64,000 nt of DNA from Platanthera guangdongensis. Its lineage: Eukaryota > Streptophyta > Magnoliopsida > Asparagales > Orchidaceae. This document shows, one piece after another, positions 20,647 through 32,000 of this stretch (position 1 is the first letter of the stretch; the number at the start of each line of letters is the position of its first letter). A program made the translations under genes and the position numbers. The notes under the pieces were generated by a model that was not told the DNA's origin, ran no database searches, and saw only the letters and a program-made list of their open reading frames with translations. The DNA lies in NCBI GenBank assembly GCA_039583875.1, contig CM077163.1:235096646-235160645 (forward strand). The letters run 5' to 3'.

Positions 20647-20875
20647 ATCGGCCAGAAGGGGGCTGAACCACTCCGGTTCAGCCCCACTTGGGGGGGGGGG
20701 GGGGGCGGTCGGCCCCCTCCTTTCCCCGGGTATTTATAGCCGGGGCTGCTTTGGGGAGGGATTATTTGAAGATCTATCAGGTTTCTTTCTTCTCTCTTCC
20801 TCAACCCTAACCCTAGTTCTCTCTTTCTCTCTAGAATCTCCATCTCTCCTCTTTTTCTCTTGCTAGTTCATATCA
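20535..20875 (+). repeat. Mini-chromovirus 3' LTR
   Basis: 341 bp. Differs from the 5' LTR by four substitutions, by 16 instead of 14 G in the homopolymer, and by one lost C. Followed by the CACAT duplication. Confidence 0.92.
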
Positions 20876-20880
20876 CACAT

Positions 20881-23345
20881 CAAATGTCACACTTCTCTTG
20901 AATAGATTGTCTGAAGAATCTATAGAAACCCTTAAGGATGCCCGTCTTCTTCTCTTGTTTCGAATGTCAACTATTCCACAAAACATATCAATGTTGTATG
21001 TTCTTCTGAGGTTATACAACAGGGATAAGGAAGCCTTCTAGCTTGGGAAATATCTTGTCAAAATGACCGTCACCGAAGTGGCACTTATATTAGGTCTCCC
21101 AAATGCGGGTCTTCGTTTTATATTTTCAAGATCACCTTATGTGGACAAGACCCACAAGAATTTAACTGAAGAGATTCATAGAGCCTGTGATGAGTATGGG
21201 TCTCCCATAGTGGAGTGTAGAAGATTAAGTTTGCTAGTTAAATCTTTTTTAGCTCTGTTTTTTTTTCGTTAAAGAGTTTGAAGATTCCTTCCTGTATTAC
21301 CAAGATAACATGTATTCCTGACTTCGTGAAATATAACTGGCCTCTTGCCATCTATGAGTTCCTTCATCTACAATTTGATCATTTAAGCTGTGTAAGTGCT
21401 ATTCGAAATGCTGGTAGCAACATTGGTTCCTTGTAGGGATGCGCTACCGTATTACTGGTATGTGTTGGTCTAACTAGCAATGCTTTTTTTGTATTATGTT
21501 TATTTTTTTTGCTCTAACTTTTTTATACTTGAAGGTGTGGATGTACGAACACACCAAGCTCCAACCTTCGTTGGTCAACATAGCTTGCCCTAGAGTTTGT
21601 CACTAGTCTCCTACCTTTAAGTACAGTGTCAAGTTTTGCATGAAAGTACAAAAGAACTTTTTCATCAAGAATTATGTACATTATAAAAATCATAAACTTA
21701 TTTATCAAATAATCTTCTACTTATCATCATCATTGTATTTTACTATTTTTTGTAGGTCATTAAGAAGTTTATGAATGTACTTGATGAGCAGAAGGTCCTA
21801 CTGGGTGAAGAAGATGATGACTCAGATTTTGAAACACCTCCACCGAGGAAAGAGAAAAGGAGGGTACAGTTTGCGACCCTAGATATTGTTGGCGAGAAAT
21901 TAGGTTATGAGAATAAGATAGATGAGAAGAGCAGTATAAGAATTAAAGAGTAAATTTTGATTAGGAAGATTAAGTCGGAGATGAAGAGAGCGAGGAGTGA
22001 AGAAAAAATTGGGCAGTCACTCAATCGCAAGGTTGAGCATGTTCAATCTGACGAGGGTTGGAGAGGTTTAGAAGTCCGACTCGAAGCATATATGAAAGAA
22101 GAGGTTGCAGGATTGAAGAATTTTTGTGAGGCATGGTTTAAGACCTTACAAAATGAATGTAAACCAAGTTCTTCATCGGTTCCGATTACACAGCTGTCAC
22201 AGCCCACTTCCACACTGGAGTATATCATTGTTCCCAAAACACAAATGTCTTCTCCGGAGGTAATTAGAGTTAGCCCAAGTAGGGTGAAGAAGGTCATCTG
22301 TAAACGGGCACTTAACATTCATGAGACAGATCCAAAGTATCCTGGGAGATTGCTTCTAACAGAAAGAGCTAGGGAAAGTGTTGATTTTGTCCTGAGCAAA
22401 TTTGTTGACAGGTATATTTGTTTGTCCTTTTAAACTACTTGGTTGTAATGAAAGCTATTAAATTTCAAATGTTTTTCCTTTTTCATGAGTATGTTAATTT
22501 TTGAAAGTGGGAACATATCCATGTCAAGAGGTGAGATAGATGATCTTCTTGACTAAGGCTGAGTCATGGACAATCATCTAAATGTCTATTCTGTGGTCCT
22601 TGGTGTGAAAAGAAAAAAGACGTCACAAAAAGTTAGAAGTTATCTCTACGTGTCCCCAAATCACGAGGTATGGTACTTTTTTTATCAAAAGAGTAAAACA
22701 AGAAATTACATCATGTTCAATCATTTAAATTATAACATTGTTGTCTAATATGCATTGTCTAATGTGCAATATTATAAAAGAAGTAAAACAAATAATTACA
22801 CAACTCTTATTAGTTATATTACCGAAGAGGTTGTTAATTTCTCCGAAATAATTCTCATGCTTTGTCACCTTACTAGTCATTAGGCCTTATTGGTTTGCTG
22901 GGTGAAAGAGCAGCGTTGGGAATATTATGATTCACTCCCAAGCAGCCTTCATCGGGTCGGTATACGTGTTAATGTATGTGTAAAGAAGGTCACTCAATAT
23001 TATATTGTTATTTAATGTTAATCATTCAATTCAATTATATTTACATTGTCACATATACTACAGCTGAAGGCCCTATAAGACGATGTTCCAGCGGCATTTC
23101 CAGAAGGCTTCGTTAATTGGCCGATATGGATGCGGTCGGCTTGGCTAAACAGAACAATAATTGGGACTGCGGAGTATTTGTTCTGTAATTCATGAAAGTG
23201 ATTTCATCCACGGCAAGCGTATCATGGGTAGATCACAAGAAATGACAAGACGATATGTCGCGGTTCCGCGCCGAAATTGTGGCAGAAATTTTTAAAAAAA
23301 ATTTCAAGCAGTATTACAGAGAGGATTGCTATACTAGATCCTTTA
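20881..23345 (+). pseudogene. DUF1985-Ulp1-like cysteine protease gene carried by the MULE
   Basis: The N-terminal part reads 'MTVTEVALILGLPNAG' (21063 on) and, further on, 'KYNWPLAIYEFLHLQF' and 'WMYEHTKLQP'. This pattern is typical of the DUF1985-type region found with transposon Ulp1 proteases. A charged middle part follows (21771-22433). The C-terminal protease has 'RWEYYDSLPSS' near 22915-22950 (candidate catalytic Asp) and 'QNNNWDCGVFVL' near 23145-23190 (Gln and catalytic Cys of the C48/Ulp1 family). In hosts this family removes SUMO-like tags; a role in transposition is unknown. The stops (TAG after 'KEAF', TAA right after 'GVFVL') and the long gaps, some of them probably introns, mark it as dead. 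Confidence 0.75.
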
Positions 23346-24160
23346 TATGCAGGATTAGCTTAAATTTATAAGACAATATTTTATTCTATATAGTTTAGAA
23401 TTGATGCAGACAATAATTTTGGAAGTGTGCTTTATAGTGCGTGTACTATTAATTTTGGAAATTGCATGCTGATGCATTAGGGGTTATTTGTGTACATGTA
23501 TAGCATGAAATGTAAACTCACATGAGATATTTTGCAATTTCAAAAGCAGGGGTAAAATCTATAATTTTGCAAACTGAAGAAATGTTGACTTAATTTATTC
23601 ATGTTTATATGTTTCTACTCTGCAGAGAATTAATTTGATTGCTTCAGGAGCCCTTAAACTGGGGCAAGTTGTACTTGATTCTGCAATAAAGCTCTCCAGA
23701 GCATATTATCAAGCTATTAGGTACAATTCTCATAAGACGAATATTGGCTGAAATGAAAACTCACGTATTGACAAAGATAACGATCACGCTTCTCATATTA
23801 TCCTGTTGAAATTTGTTCACCTCTATTATAGTCACTGCTCCAAGTAAATGTCTATTTGTTTTGGATTGAACGAATGTAGAATAATGATTTGTTTTAGATT
23901 ATATGAATCATATTGAAGATACATCATTGTCGGGATCAACTTCATATTTCATCAAGTGGCAACTTTATACCATGTTGAAGACAATTTTATTCAATACAAG
24001 GCTACATCACATCATTAAAATAACATTAGTCCAATTCACGCATTTACTCATGGTCGCACAAACATTATGGTTTAAAGACATCGGGAATGCCCGGAAAATC
24101 AAAAAATAAATTTACATAAAATTCATTATTAAAATCACTTGGAGCTTCATTAGGCACTAC
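23346..24160. other. MULE spacer between its two genes
   Basis: AT-rich, no coding sequence recognised. The two genes converge here, so it should contain both 3' ends. Confidence 0.4.
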
Positions 24161-24209
24161 AGTTGGAGCATCTGTTTTTGTCTCCTCTTGGTTTTCTGCA
24201 CATGTTCTC

Positions 24210-26504
24210 TCAGTACTTCTTCAATCTTGCATATGATATTCCTTTTGGTTTCTTCGTTGCAGGATCTCTAAACACTGAAGTGTTTCTGTTATTCTCATTG
24301 CTCAAACCTCTTTTTCGCATTTCAGCAGTCTCAACTATCTCATTGGCTTGTTTTGCTAAAACACGCAATCCTCTCAGAACATGTGCATTTGCATCCTTAC
24401 TGTTCTCTACTCGGTTTGCAAGGTCATAAGCAAAACGCATCAGGTGGTTTCTAAATATCAAATTAGAGTTACACTCTATTATGTCGGGAGTATTTGGTAG
24501 GTATATGCCTTTTTTAACATTATGACAGAATCATTTAAGCAAATATATTGGTGAAATTTCTCTTAAATTTTTCAAATTATATATTCTAAGAATATGTTTG
24601 CAAAGATTGTCTGTAGTCTCGAAACCTCTGCATGAACAAGTAGTCACATTGGTTTTAGAATTATAGCTAGCAAACCATCGTTTGTCATCACTACCATCAC
24701 AGAGCTTTGTAACGTATAAGTAATGATTTTCATCATATCTCGTTTCATCCACTATACATACGCCCGCAGCTCCCTCCATGAAAGTTGTTCAAATCTAACA
24801 AACATTTTGTGTGTGTAGAACTTAGACACATGTTTAAGCATCGCACAACTTCTGATCTTTAAGTTTACGATCACTTGCTTGCATCTAAAATCTTCGTCCC
24901 GTTCTCCTCTCCTCCAAGACCCTACCAATTTCTCCAACCTCATGAAACGCTCCACCAGAGTACTAGTTGCCTTCGAACATCCATGCAGTCCATTATTGGC
25001 TGATTCGCTTCGTTGTGTTGACAATATACCAAGATCTAACGCATCCTTGTTGAAGGATGTAGACCAGTTCCTCCGTGCTCTATGTAAATCCCCCAACCAT
25101 CGGTTTTCTTGCAAGTTTCCTCTGTTAATCATCTCATTTCAGTATCTATCAAACTCGAGCTCACTGTCGCACTTACTTATGCATTGATAAAAAAGCCCGC
25201 GAACACTTTTCTCATTATTAAAGCATGAGACTTTTGACGGCGCTTTTTTGGAGATGTGTCACTGACATAAATGATGACGGGTCCCGGTAAATACTCTTTC
25301 AATAGTAACGGTCATAACTTGGTCTTGATCCATGAATATAGTTGTCGGTAGTTTGCCACCAACAAATTTCAGAAATGTGTTGAAGACCTAACAAAATGAA
25401 TCGATGTACTCCTCAAAAATAAAAGCACTACTAACAAATACATTCTGTCAGTGATTGTTGACGACAATAAATTGTGCACAAGCTAAGTTATATTTATTCA
25501 ATCTGTATGTTGTGTCAAAGATAACTACATTACCGTAACAGTAATAATCGATTTTGTTTTTTCCGTCCATCCAGAAAAAACTTGTCAATCTATTCAACTC
25601 ATCAGTACGAACATCATACGAGAACATGTTGTCCTCCAATTATTTTTTCTGTATAATCTTCAGCAATCTAAGTGAATCACGGTTTTCAATTAGCACCTTC
25701 TTTTCCCGCTGCACAAAGTTGCAGACATCAGATTTTGAAAAGCCAACATTCTCGAACCCGCCGACTTCATTAGACAAAAAGTTGTACGCGTGAACTGTTT
25801 TAACTCCCGCGTCCGTCAGATTCTTAATAAGGTTACCTGCATTTTTGAAATGTTGCGGGCCGATCTCAATAGATGCTGCTCGTTCTCTATCGCTAACGGG
25901 TGATTGTGTTCCTCGATAAACTTTGTAACTGTTCAATTCCTACCTTCTTTATCAGTAGTAAAATAAATGCATGCGAGACAACCGGTGCATGTTTCTAATT
26001 TGCGATATTTTTTTGGTGAGCGTCTCACCTTTTTCAATCCAGCTTTGACGCAGCTATATGCACGACATTTTATAATCCTTGTGTGTATCAAGTAGCTCAA
26101 ATATTCTTTTCGAACACTGAAACTCATGCTATGGACATATTCACAGTACATAGCATACGCCTCGTCTTCTGAATGCACAATTGGAAAAACAATCTGTTGT
26201 TTGTTGACCTGAAAAAATGTATAAGGGTTTAGTTCACTCCTAAACAAAAATGGAACTGCAAATAAAGATAATGCAACAATTGATTTTCAAAACAGTTGGA
26301 TTTAACATAATAAATGCAGTTAAAAAGTTAAATGTAAAAACACCAGCAAATGTCCAGCAAATCGGTTCAAACTTGAATGCAACACTACAAAAGAAAACCA
26401 AGCTTACATTGACCATTTCATCGCCAATATTTTTGGAAGAGGCATGGACACTTGTTCCTCTGTTAGCTGTCATTTCCTTGCACCTATCAGAAAAATTGAC
26501 ATGA
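24210..26504 (-). pseudogene. FAR1-like MULE transposase
   Basis: Cuts and re-inserts the element. On the minus strand: a first exon near 26473 (MTANRGTSVHASSKNIGDEM, then GT); a FAR1 DNA-binding domain (26208-25937; 'YCEYVHSMSFSVRKEYL', 'TGCLACIYF') after an acceptor 'TTTTTTCAG' at 26211; a linker (25936-25640); an MULE DDE domain (25639 to ~25150; 'VVIFDTTYRLNKY' with Asp 1, 'TIFMDQDQVM' with Asp 2, 'RHHLCQ-stop-HISKKA'); a SWIM zinc finger (24660-24590; CSC..CKH); and a C-terminal tail (24461-24210). At least two Trp codons have become TGA. The family resembles the domesticated light-signalling factors FAR1/FHY3, but the inverted repeats and target duplication show that this is a transposon. 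Confidence 0.85.
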
Positions 26505-26589
26505 AAAACAATCTTATAGATGTAAAATTAAAGAGAGGGATTTACTGATATAGATACTAACCTTTAGAAAAAAAATGTCTCAAACTTAA

Positions 26590-26922
26590 GCATTCAAAAG
26601 CTAGGTTTCCGCCATTTCTTTCGCCGAGAGCTAAGGAAGAAGACGTACGGCTATAAACGGTGAAGGAAGGAATGACTCATCGTCTTCTACGAAGACATCA
26701 AGAAACGGCTAGGTTTTCGGCAGAGGAAGTAGCAGAATGGCGGAGAAGATCTAAGGCGCCATTTCACGGCTAGGTTTCCGCCAATAATTCTTCCGTCGAG
26801 AACTGAGGAAGGAAGAGCTCGGGATGGGGCAAAATTTCGAATTGGTTGTGCGCCCCACCAGTGAAATGAGTATTTATTTACTGAGGGTGGCATGGTCCCT
26901 TCTCCTGACCAAAAAATTTTCG
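26590..26922 (-). repeat. MULE right terminal inverted repeat
   Basis: Read on the minus strand it begins CGAAAATTTTTTGGTCAGG and follows the left end for about 330 bp. It lacks the internal 25-bp duplication and carries its own ~50-bp insertion ('ctcatttcactggtggggcg'). Confidence 0.85.
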
Positions 26923-26931
26923 TCCTATGGG

Positions 26932-27326
26932 AGCTTCCTTTTTCCCATTCTGCCTGATGTCCCCCTCCTGCACTAGCTGCCAAAATCCCCCTTCCTCTTT
27001 ACTTCTTTTTTATCAACGCCTACATCCATTTGTTTTTTCATAGTTGCTAAGCACCTCTTATCCCACACCCTATGCTGCCCCCTCATATACTAGTTGTCAA
27101 AATTTACTTTTTTCCCCTCCTCTTGTCACATCTTCAAACCTACAACCTTTACTTTTATTTCCCCTAGCTGACACGCCCACCATCTCCAACCTTCTACCCT
27201 ACATCTGAACCCAGTTTTGCTGTTCTCTTTTCTTTTACCACCAACACATCCAAAAAATTCACCCATATTTTTCTTTCCTTTTTATTACCTCTTCTCATAT
27301 TTTTTTCTCATTCTAGAAGCAGCTAG
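26932..27326 (+). other. Interior of the small LTR element, right part
   Basis: Strongly pyrimidine-rich on the plus strand (many 'ccttcc', 'ttttctttt'). No reading frame is recognised and no clear polypurine tract precedes the LTR ('agaagcagctag'). Confidence 0.45.
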
Positions 27327-27435
27327 TGTCACACTCATGCATTTGTTGGAGGAGCCACTCCTCGTCGGAAACATCAGAGCACGCATTTGGAAACCACCGT
27401 GATTATTTCTTATAATTAACTTTTACTAATTAAAT
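27327..27435 (+). repeat. Right LTR of the small LTR element, part 1
   Basis: Starts TGTCACACTCATGC and matches 17830-17915. It is cut at 27435 by Tat-2 and continues at 42234. The last five bases (27431-27435, TAAAT) are the Tat-2 target duplication. Confidence 0.8.
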
Positions 27436-28155
27436 TGTACAACCCCATATTCGCTGAGCCAGACCAGGAGACACAATGGTCGCAGTTGGGCTAGCCGAAG
27501 GGGTTCCCGCCCTAAGGAAGATCTCGCCCAAAGTAGGCGGGAACGATCGCGCCTGATCGACGATCCAAGATCGACGATTGCAACCGGATCGTCGAACGGA
27601 GAACAACGGGCCAAGATCGTCGAAGCGCGGTCGGCGCGGGAACGCTCGCGCTTGCGCCAGGCTTCAATCTCATAGGGCTCTCGCCTGTAAGCAGGCGAGA
27701 GCGTTCGCGCCAGGCTCTGAGCAGGAGGACCTCGGCACAGCTCTCGCCGAGTGGGGCCCAAGGCCCTGGGTAGAGTGACTTAATTGCCCTCAGGAGGAAT
27801 TACTTCAGTGCCCTCAGAAAGACAGCGGGATTCGGCTATTGACAGACCAACTAGGGGCATTTCAGTAATCTCAAGGCAGCAAAAACTATAAATAGACCCA
27901 TAAGGGCTCTTTGGAAAGCAAGCGATCATTATCTCTCAAATTCCAGTGCTTTCTGAGGAGCTCCTAGCCCAGCTTTGGCTTTGGAGGGGAAGCTCTCAGA
28001 GATCTTCCGGGTGTTAGGTGGGACCTCCCTGCTGAGGCAATTGGGTCAGTCTTAGGTCCTTTGAATCCAATCGAGGGTTGAGACTTGAGAGAAGTAGGTT
28101 TTGGCTGCACCCCCTTTTCTTCGAACTCTCGTTGAGGTCATATTTGGCTTCAACA
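27436..28155 (+). repeat. Tat-2 5' LTR
   Basis: 720 bp, TGTACAACCCCATATTCGC to ..ATTTGGCTTCAACA. Eight substitutions separate it from 41509-42228. A short inverted repeat 'ctctcgcctgtaagcaggcg/agag' lies near 27680-27700. Confidence 0.95.
27887..27896 (+). promoter_or_regulatory. TATA box of the Tat-2 LTR
   Basis: CTATAAATAG, also present at 41959-41968 and on the minus strand in the Tat-1 LTR. It sets the direction of element transcription as plus. Confidence 0.8.
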
Positions 28156-28159
28156 GTTC

Positions 28160-28177
28160 TGGTGCGGTGAGCGTGGA
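28160..28177 (+). other. Primer-binding site of Tat-2
   Basis: TGGTGCGGTGAGCGTGGA, identical to the site in Tat-1 and starting five bases after the LTR end. Confidence 0.7.
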
Positions 28178-28213
28178 AGGCAGCCGATACAAGAAAGCCT
28201 TGAGTTTTGTCTC

Positions 28214-28738
28214 ATGGCTGAAGGTGAAGGTGAAGTGTCAGGTTCTGGAGGCTCCCCCACCCGGGGAGAGGAAGCGACGAAGAGGATGCTGGATGAGTTC
28301 AGGAGAGAGGTTTTGCAAACAATCAGTTTGGCCTTCTCGGCGAGAGGCGAGTGGGCCACCCCTCATGTCCCAATTGAAGAGGTCCCGCTCTTAGGCGAGA
28401 ACGCCCCAGGGCAGCGCCCGGGAAAGGAGGTCCCGGGGGAGGCTGGCGAGAGAGATGTGGCGGCGCGGGAGCTATTCCCGGGCCAGAGCCAGCGCCCGGG
28501 CAAGGAGGCGCTGACGGATCTGGGCGAGAAGGAAGCGGCGGTGCGGGAGCTCTTCCCAGGGCACGGTCTCGCGGATCGGGCAAGTCAGCCGAGGCCTCGA
28601 GACATACCCTCTCGCCAGGTAGGAGGCGAGAACCCCTGCCCCGAGGGAGTGTCTTCCCGAGGCCCCATCAACCATCAACTTCCATGCTTCTCAAGGTTGC
28701 TGCTCCCCGTCCTCGACCTCAACGACGTAGTCTGCTAG
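28214..28738 (+). pseudogene. gag N-terminal fragment of Tat-2
   Basis: 174 codons from ATG 28214. The start (MAEGEGEVSGSGGSP..) resembles the Tat-1 gag start in length and pattern, and both share RPGKE and REL-F motifs. Inside, a unit 'QRPGKE..ERDVAARELFPG' is duplicated with changes (about residues 60-85 and 90-115). The real gag sequence ends near 28665. The remaining ~25 codons run antisense through an inverted pol fragment, so the frame is a chimera. The capsid core and zinc knuckle are missing. Confidence 0.75.
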
Positions 28739-29040
28739 GAAGTCCACCACTGCCTGCGCCTTGATGGAGAGCCTTGGGACAAAGGAGATGTCGAACTCGC
28801 TTAGCTCAATGGACCACTTAGTCAATCTCCCCGAGTGCTCCACTCCTTCGAAGATCTTGCGGAGAGGGTGGTCAGTCACCACCCTAATCGAATGGGCTTG
28901 AAAGTACGGCTGGAATTTTCTTGCCGAGATGACCAAGGCGTAAGCGAGCTTTTCCAGGATGGGGTAGCGAAGCTCTGCTTTCCTCAATATTCGGCTAACG
29001 TAGTAGATGGGCAGCTGCTTCTTTCCTTCCTCCCTTACTA
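28691..29040 (-). pseudogene. Inverted RNase H fragment of a Tat-type pol
   Basis: The minus strand reads 'QLPIYYVSRILRKAELRYP', 'EKLAYALVISARKFQPYFQ', 'VVTDHPLRKIF', 'GRLTKWSIELSEFDISF' and 'AQAVVDFLADY', the gypsy RNase H tail. Its direction is opposite to the LTRs and to gag. The Tat-2 interior has therefore been rearranged: a pol piece was inverted and the remainder (protease, RT, integrase) lost. It abuts the first unit of the 115-bp array. Confidence 0.85.
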
Positions 29041-29044
29041 GGAC

Positions 29045-32000
29045 GGAGCTCGGCCCCAGGTAGACCCGCTGCGCAGGCTCTCATCTAGCTGGCAGGTCCG
29101 AAGGCTCGCCTGTGGAGGATAGGTTTGGTTGGTTTGAGATCTTCATCGGCACCCCGAGCTCGGCTCGGCCCCAGGTAGACCCGTTGCGCAGGCTCTCATC
29201 TAGCTGGCAGGTCCGAAGGCTCGCCTGTGGGGGATAGGTTTGGTTGGTTTGAGATCTTCATCGGCACCCCGAGCTCGGCTCGGCCCTAGGTAGACCCGCT
29301 GCGCAGGCTCTCATCTAGCTGGCAGGTCCGAAGGCTCGCCTGTGGGGGATAGGTTTGGTTGGTTTGAGATCTTCATCGGCACCCCGAGCTCGGCTCGGCC
29401 CCAGGTAGACCCGCTGCGCAGGCTCTCATCTAGCTGGCAGGTCCGAAGGCTCGCCTGTGGGGGATAGGTTTGGTTGGTTTGAGATCTTCATCGGCACCCC
29501 GAGCTCGGCTCGGCCCCAGGTACCCGCTGCGAGGCTCCCTAGTTGGCAGGTCCGAAGGCGCTGTGGGGGATAGGTTTGGTTGGTTTGGCTCTCGGCACCC
29601 CATCGGCTCGCCCCAGTAGACACGCTGGCAGCTCTCATCTAGTCAGGTCGAAGGCTCGCCTGTGGGGGATAGGTTTGGTTGGTTTGAGATCTTCATCGGC
29701 ACCCCGAGCTCGGCTCGGCCCCAGGTAGACACGCTGCGCAGGCTCTCATCTAGCTGGCAGGTCCGAAGGCTCGCCTGTGGGGGATAGGTTTGGTTGGTTT
29801 GAGATCTTCATCGGCACCCCGAGCTCGGCTCGGCCCCAGGTAGACCCGCTGCGCAGGCTCTCATCTAGCTGGCAGGTCCGAAGGCTCGCCTGTGGGGGAT
29901 AGGTTTGGTTTGTTTGAGATCTTCATCGGCACCCCGAGCTCGGCTCGGCCCCAGGTAGACCCGCTGCGCAGGCTCTCATCTAGCTGGCAGGTCCGAAGGC
30001 TCGCCTGTGGGGGATAGGTTTGGTTGGTTTGAGATCTTCATCGGCACCCCGAGCTCGGCTCGGCCCCAGGTAGACCCGCTGCGCAGGCTCTCATCTAGCT
30101 GGCAGGTCCGAATGCTCGTCTGTGGGGGATAGGTTTGGTTTGTTTGAGATCTTCATCGGCACCCCGAGCTCGGCTCGGCCCCAGGTAGACCCGCTGCGCA
30201 GGCTCTCATCTAGCTGGCAGGTCTGAAGGCTCGCCTGTGGGGGATAGGCTTGGTTGGTTTGAGATCTTCATCGGCACCCCGAGCTCGGCTCGGCCCCAGG
30301 TAGACCCGCTGCGCAGGCTCTCATCTAGCTGGCAGGTCCGTAGGCTCGCCTGTGGGGGATAAGTTTGGTTGGTTTGAGATCTTCATCGGCACCCCGAGCT
30401 CGGCTCGGCCCCAGGTAGACCCGCTGCGCAGGCTCTCATCTAGCTGGCAGGTCCGAAGGCTCGCCTGTGGGGATAGGTTTGGCTGGTTTGAGATCTTCAT
30501 CGACACCCCGAGCTCGGCTCGGCCCCAGGTAGATCCGCTGCGCAGGCTCTCATCTAGCTGGCAGGTCCGAAGGCTCGCCTGTGGGGGATAGGTTTGGTTG
30601 GTTTGAAATCTTCATCGGCACCCCGAGCTCGGCTCGGCCCCAAGTAGACCCGCTGCGCAGGCTCTCATCTAGCTGGCAGGTCCGAAGGCTCGCCTGTGGG
30701 GGATAGGTTTGGTTGGTTTGAGATCTTCATCGGCACCCCGAGCTCGGCTCGGCCCCAGGTAGACCCGCTGCGCAGGCTCTCATCTAGCTGGCAAGTCCGA
30801 AGGCTCGCCTATGGGGGATAGGTTTGGTTGGTTTGAGATCTTCATCGGCACCCCGAGCTCGGCTCGGCCCCAGGTAGACCCGCTGCGCAGGCTCTCATCT
30901 AGCTGGCAGGTCCGAAGGCTCGCCTGTGGGGGATAGGTTTGGTTTGTTTGAGATCTTCATCGGCACCCCGAGCTCGGCTCGGCCCCAGGTAGACCCGCTG
31001 CGCAGGCTCTCATCTAGCTGGCAGGTCCGAAGGCTCGCCTGTGGGGGATATGAGAGCTTCATCGGCACCCCGAGCTCGGCTCGGCCCCAGGTAGACCCGC
31101 TGCGCAGGCTCTCATCTAGCTGGCAGGTCCGAAGGCTCGCCTGTGGGGGATAGGTTTGGCTGGTTTGAGATCTTCATCGGCACCCCGAGCTCGGCTCGGC
31201 CCCAGGTAGACCCGCTGCGCAGGCTCTCATCTAGCTGGCAGGTCCGAAGGCTCGCCTGTGGGGGATAGGTTTGGCTGGTTTGAGATCTTCATCGGCACCC
31301 CGAGCTCGGCTCGGCCCCAGGTAGACCCGCTGCGCAGGCTCTCATCTAGCTGGCAGGTCTGAAGGCTCGCCTGTGGGGGATAGGTTTGGTTGGTTTGAGA
31401 TCTTCATCGGCACCCCGAGCTCGGCTCGGCCCCAGGTAGACCCGCTGCGCAGGCTCTCATCTAGCTGGCATGTCCGAAGGCTCGCCTGTGGGGGATAGGT
31501 TTGGTTGGTTTGAGATCTTCATCGGCACCCCGAGCTCGGCTCGGTCCCCAGGTAGACCCGCTGCGCAGGCTCTCATCTAGCTGGCAGGTCCGAAGGCTCG
31601 CCTGTGGGGGATAGGTTTGGTTGGTTTGAGATCTTCATCGGCACCCCGAGCTCGGCTCGGCCCCAGGTAGACCCGCTGCGCAGGCTCTCATCTAGCTGGC
31701 AGGTCCGAAGGCTCGCCTGTGGGGGATAGGTTTGGTTGGTTTGAGATCTTCATCGGCACCCCGAGCTCGGCTCGGCCCCAGGTAGACCCGCTGCGCAGGC
31801 TCTCATCTAGCTGGCAGGTCCGAAGGCTCGCCTGTGGGGGATAGGTTTGGTTGGTTTGAGATCTTCATCGGCACCCCGAGCTCGGCTCGGCCCCAGGTAG
31901 ACCCGCTGCGCAGGCTCTCATCTACTTGGCAGGTCCGAAGGCTCGTCTGTGGGGGATAGGTTTGGTTGGTTTGAGATCTTCATCGGCACCCCGAGCTCGG

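Larger units (their letters stand above)
19635..20875 (+). mobile_element. Mini-chromovirus: two LTRs flanking only an integrase tail and chromodomain
   Basis: Complete but tiny (1241 bp) LTR element with 5-bp target duplications CACAT (19630-19634 and 20876-20880). LTRs are 340 and 341 bp. The interior is only 560 bp: primer site, a few bases of leader, then the C-terminal end of a chromoviral integrase and the polypurine tract. The LTRs differ at about four substitutions and two short indels (~1.2%), so it inserted recently. With an assumed 1.3e-8 substitutions per site per year this is about 0.45 million years. Confidence 0.92.
18891..26922. mobile_element. Mutator-like element (MULE) with transposase and Ulp1 protease genes
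   Basis: 8032 bp between long terminal inverted repeats, or about 6.8 kb after removing the nested mini-chromovirus. The minus strand carries a FAR1-like transposase (24210-26504). The plus strand carries a DUF1985-plus-Ulp1 protease gene (20881-23345). MULEs carrying Ulp1-like proteases are known in plants (Kaonashi/Ki-type), and this matches that architecture. Both genes hold several stops, so the copy is dead. Confidence 0.88.

Noticed and set aside
20881..23345. A functional SUMO protease gene of the host.
   Set aside because: A stop directly follows the catalytic Cys region and others occur upstream. It is within the MULE.
24210..26504. A domesticated FAR1/FHY3 host transcription factor.
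   Set aside because: It lies between matching inverted repeats with a 9-bp duplication and has several stops, so it is a transposase pseudogene.
28214..28738. A complete gag gene in Tat-2.
   Set aside because: The last ~25 codons are antisense pol sequence, and the capsid core and zinc finger are missing.
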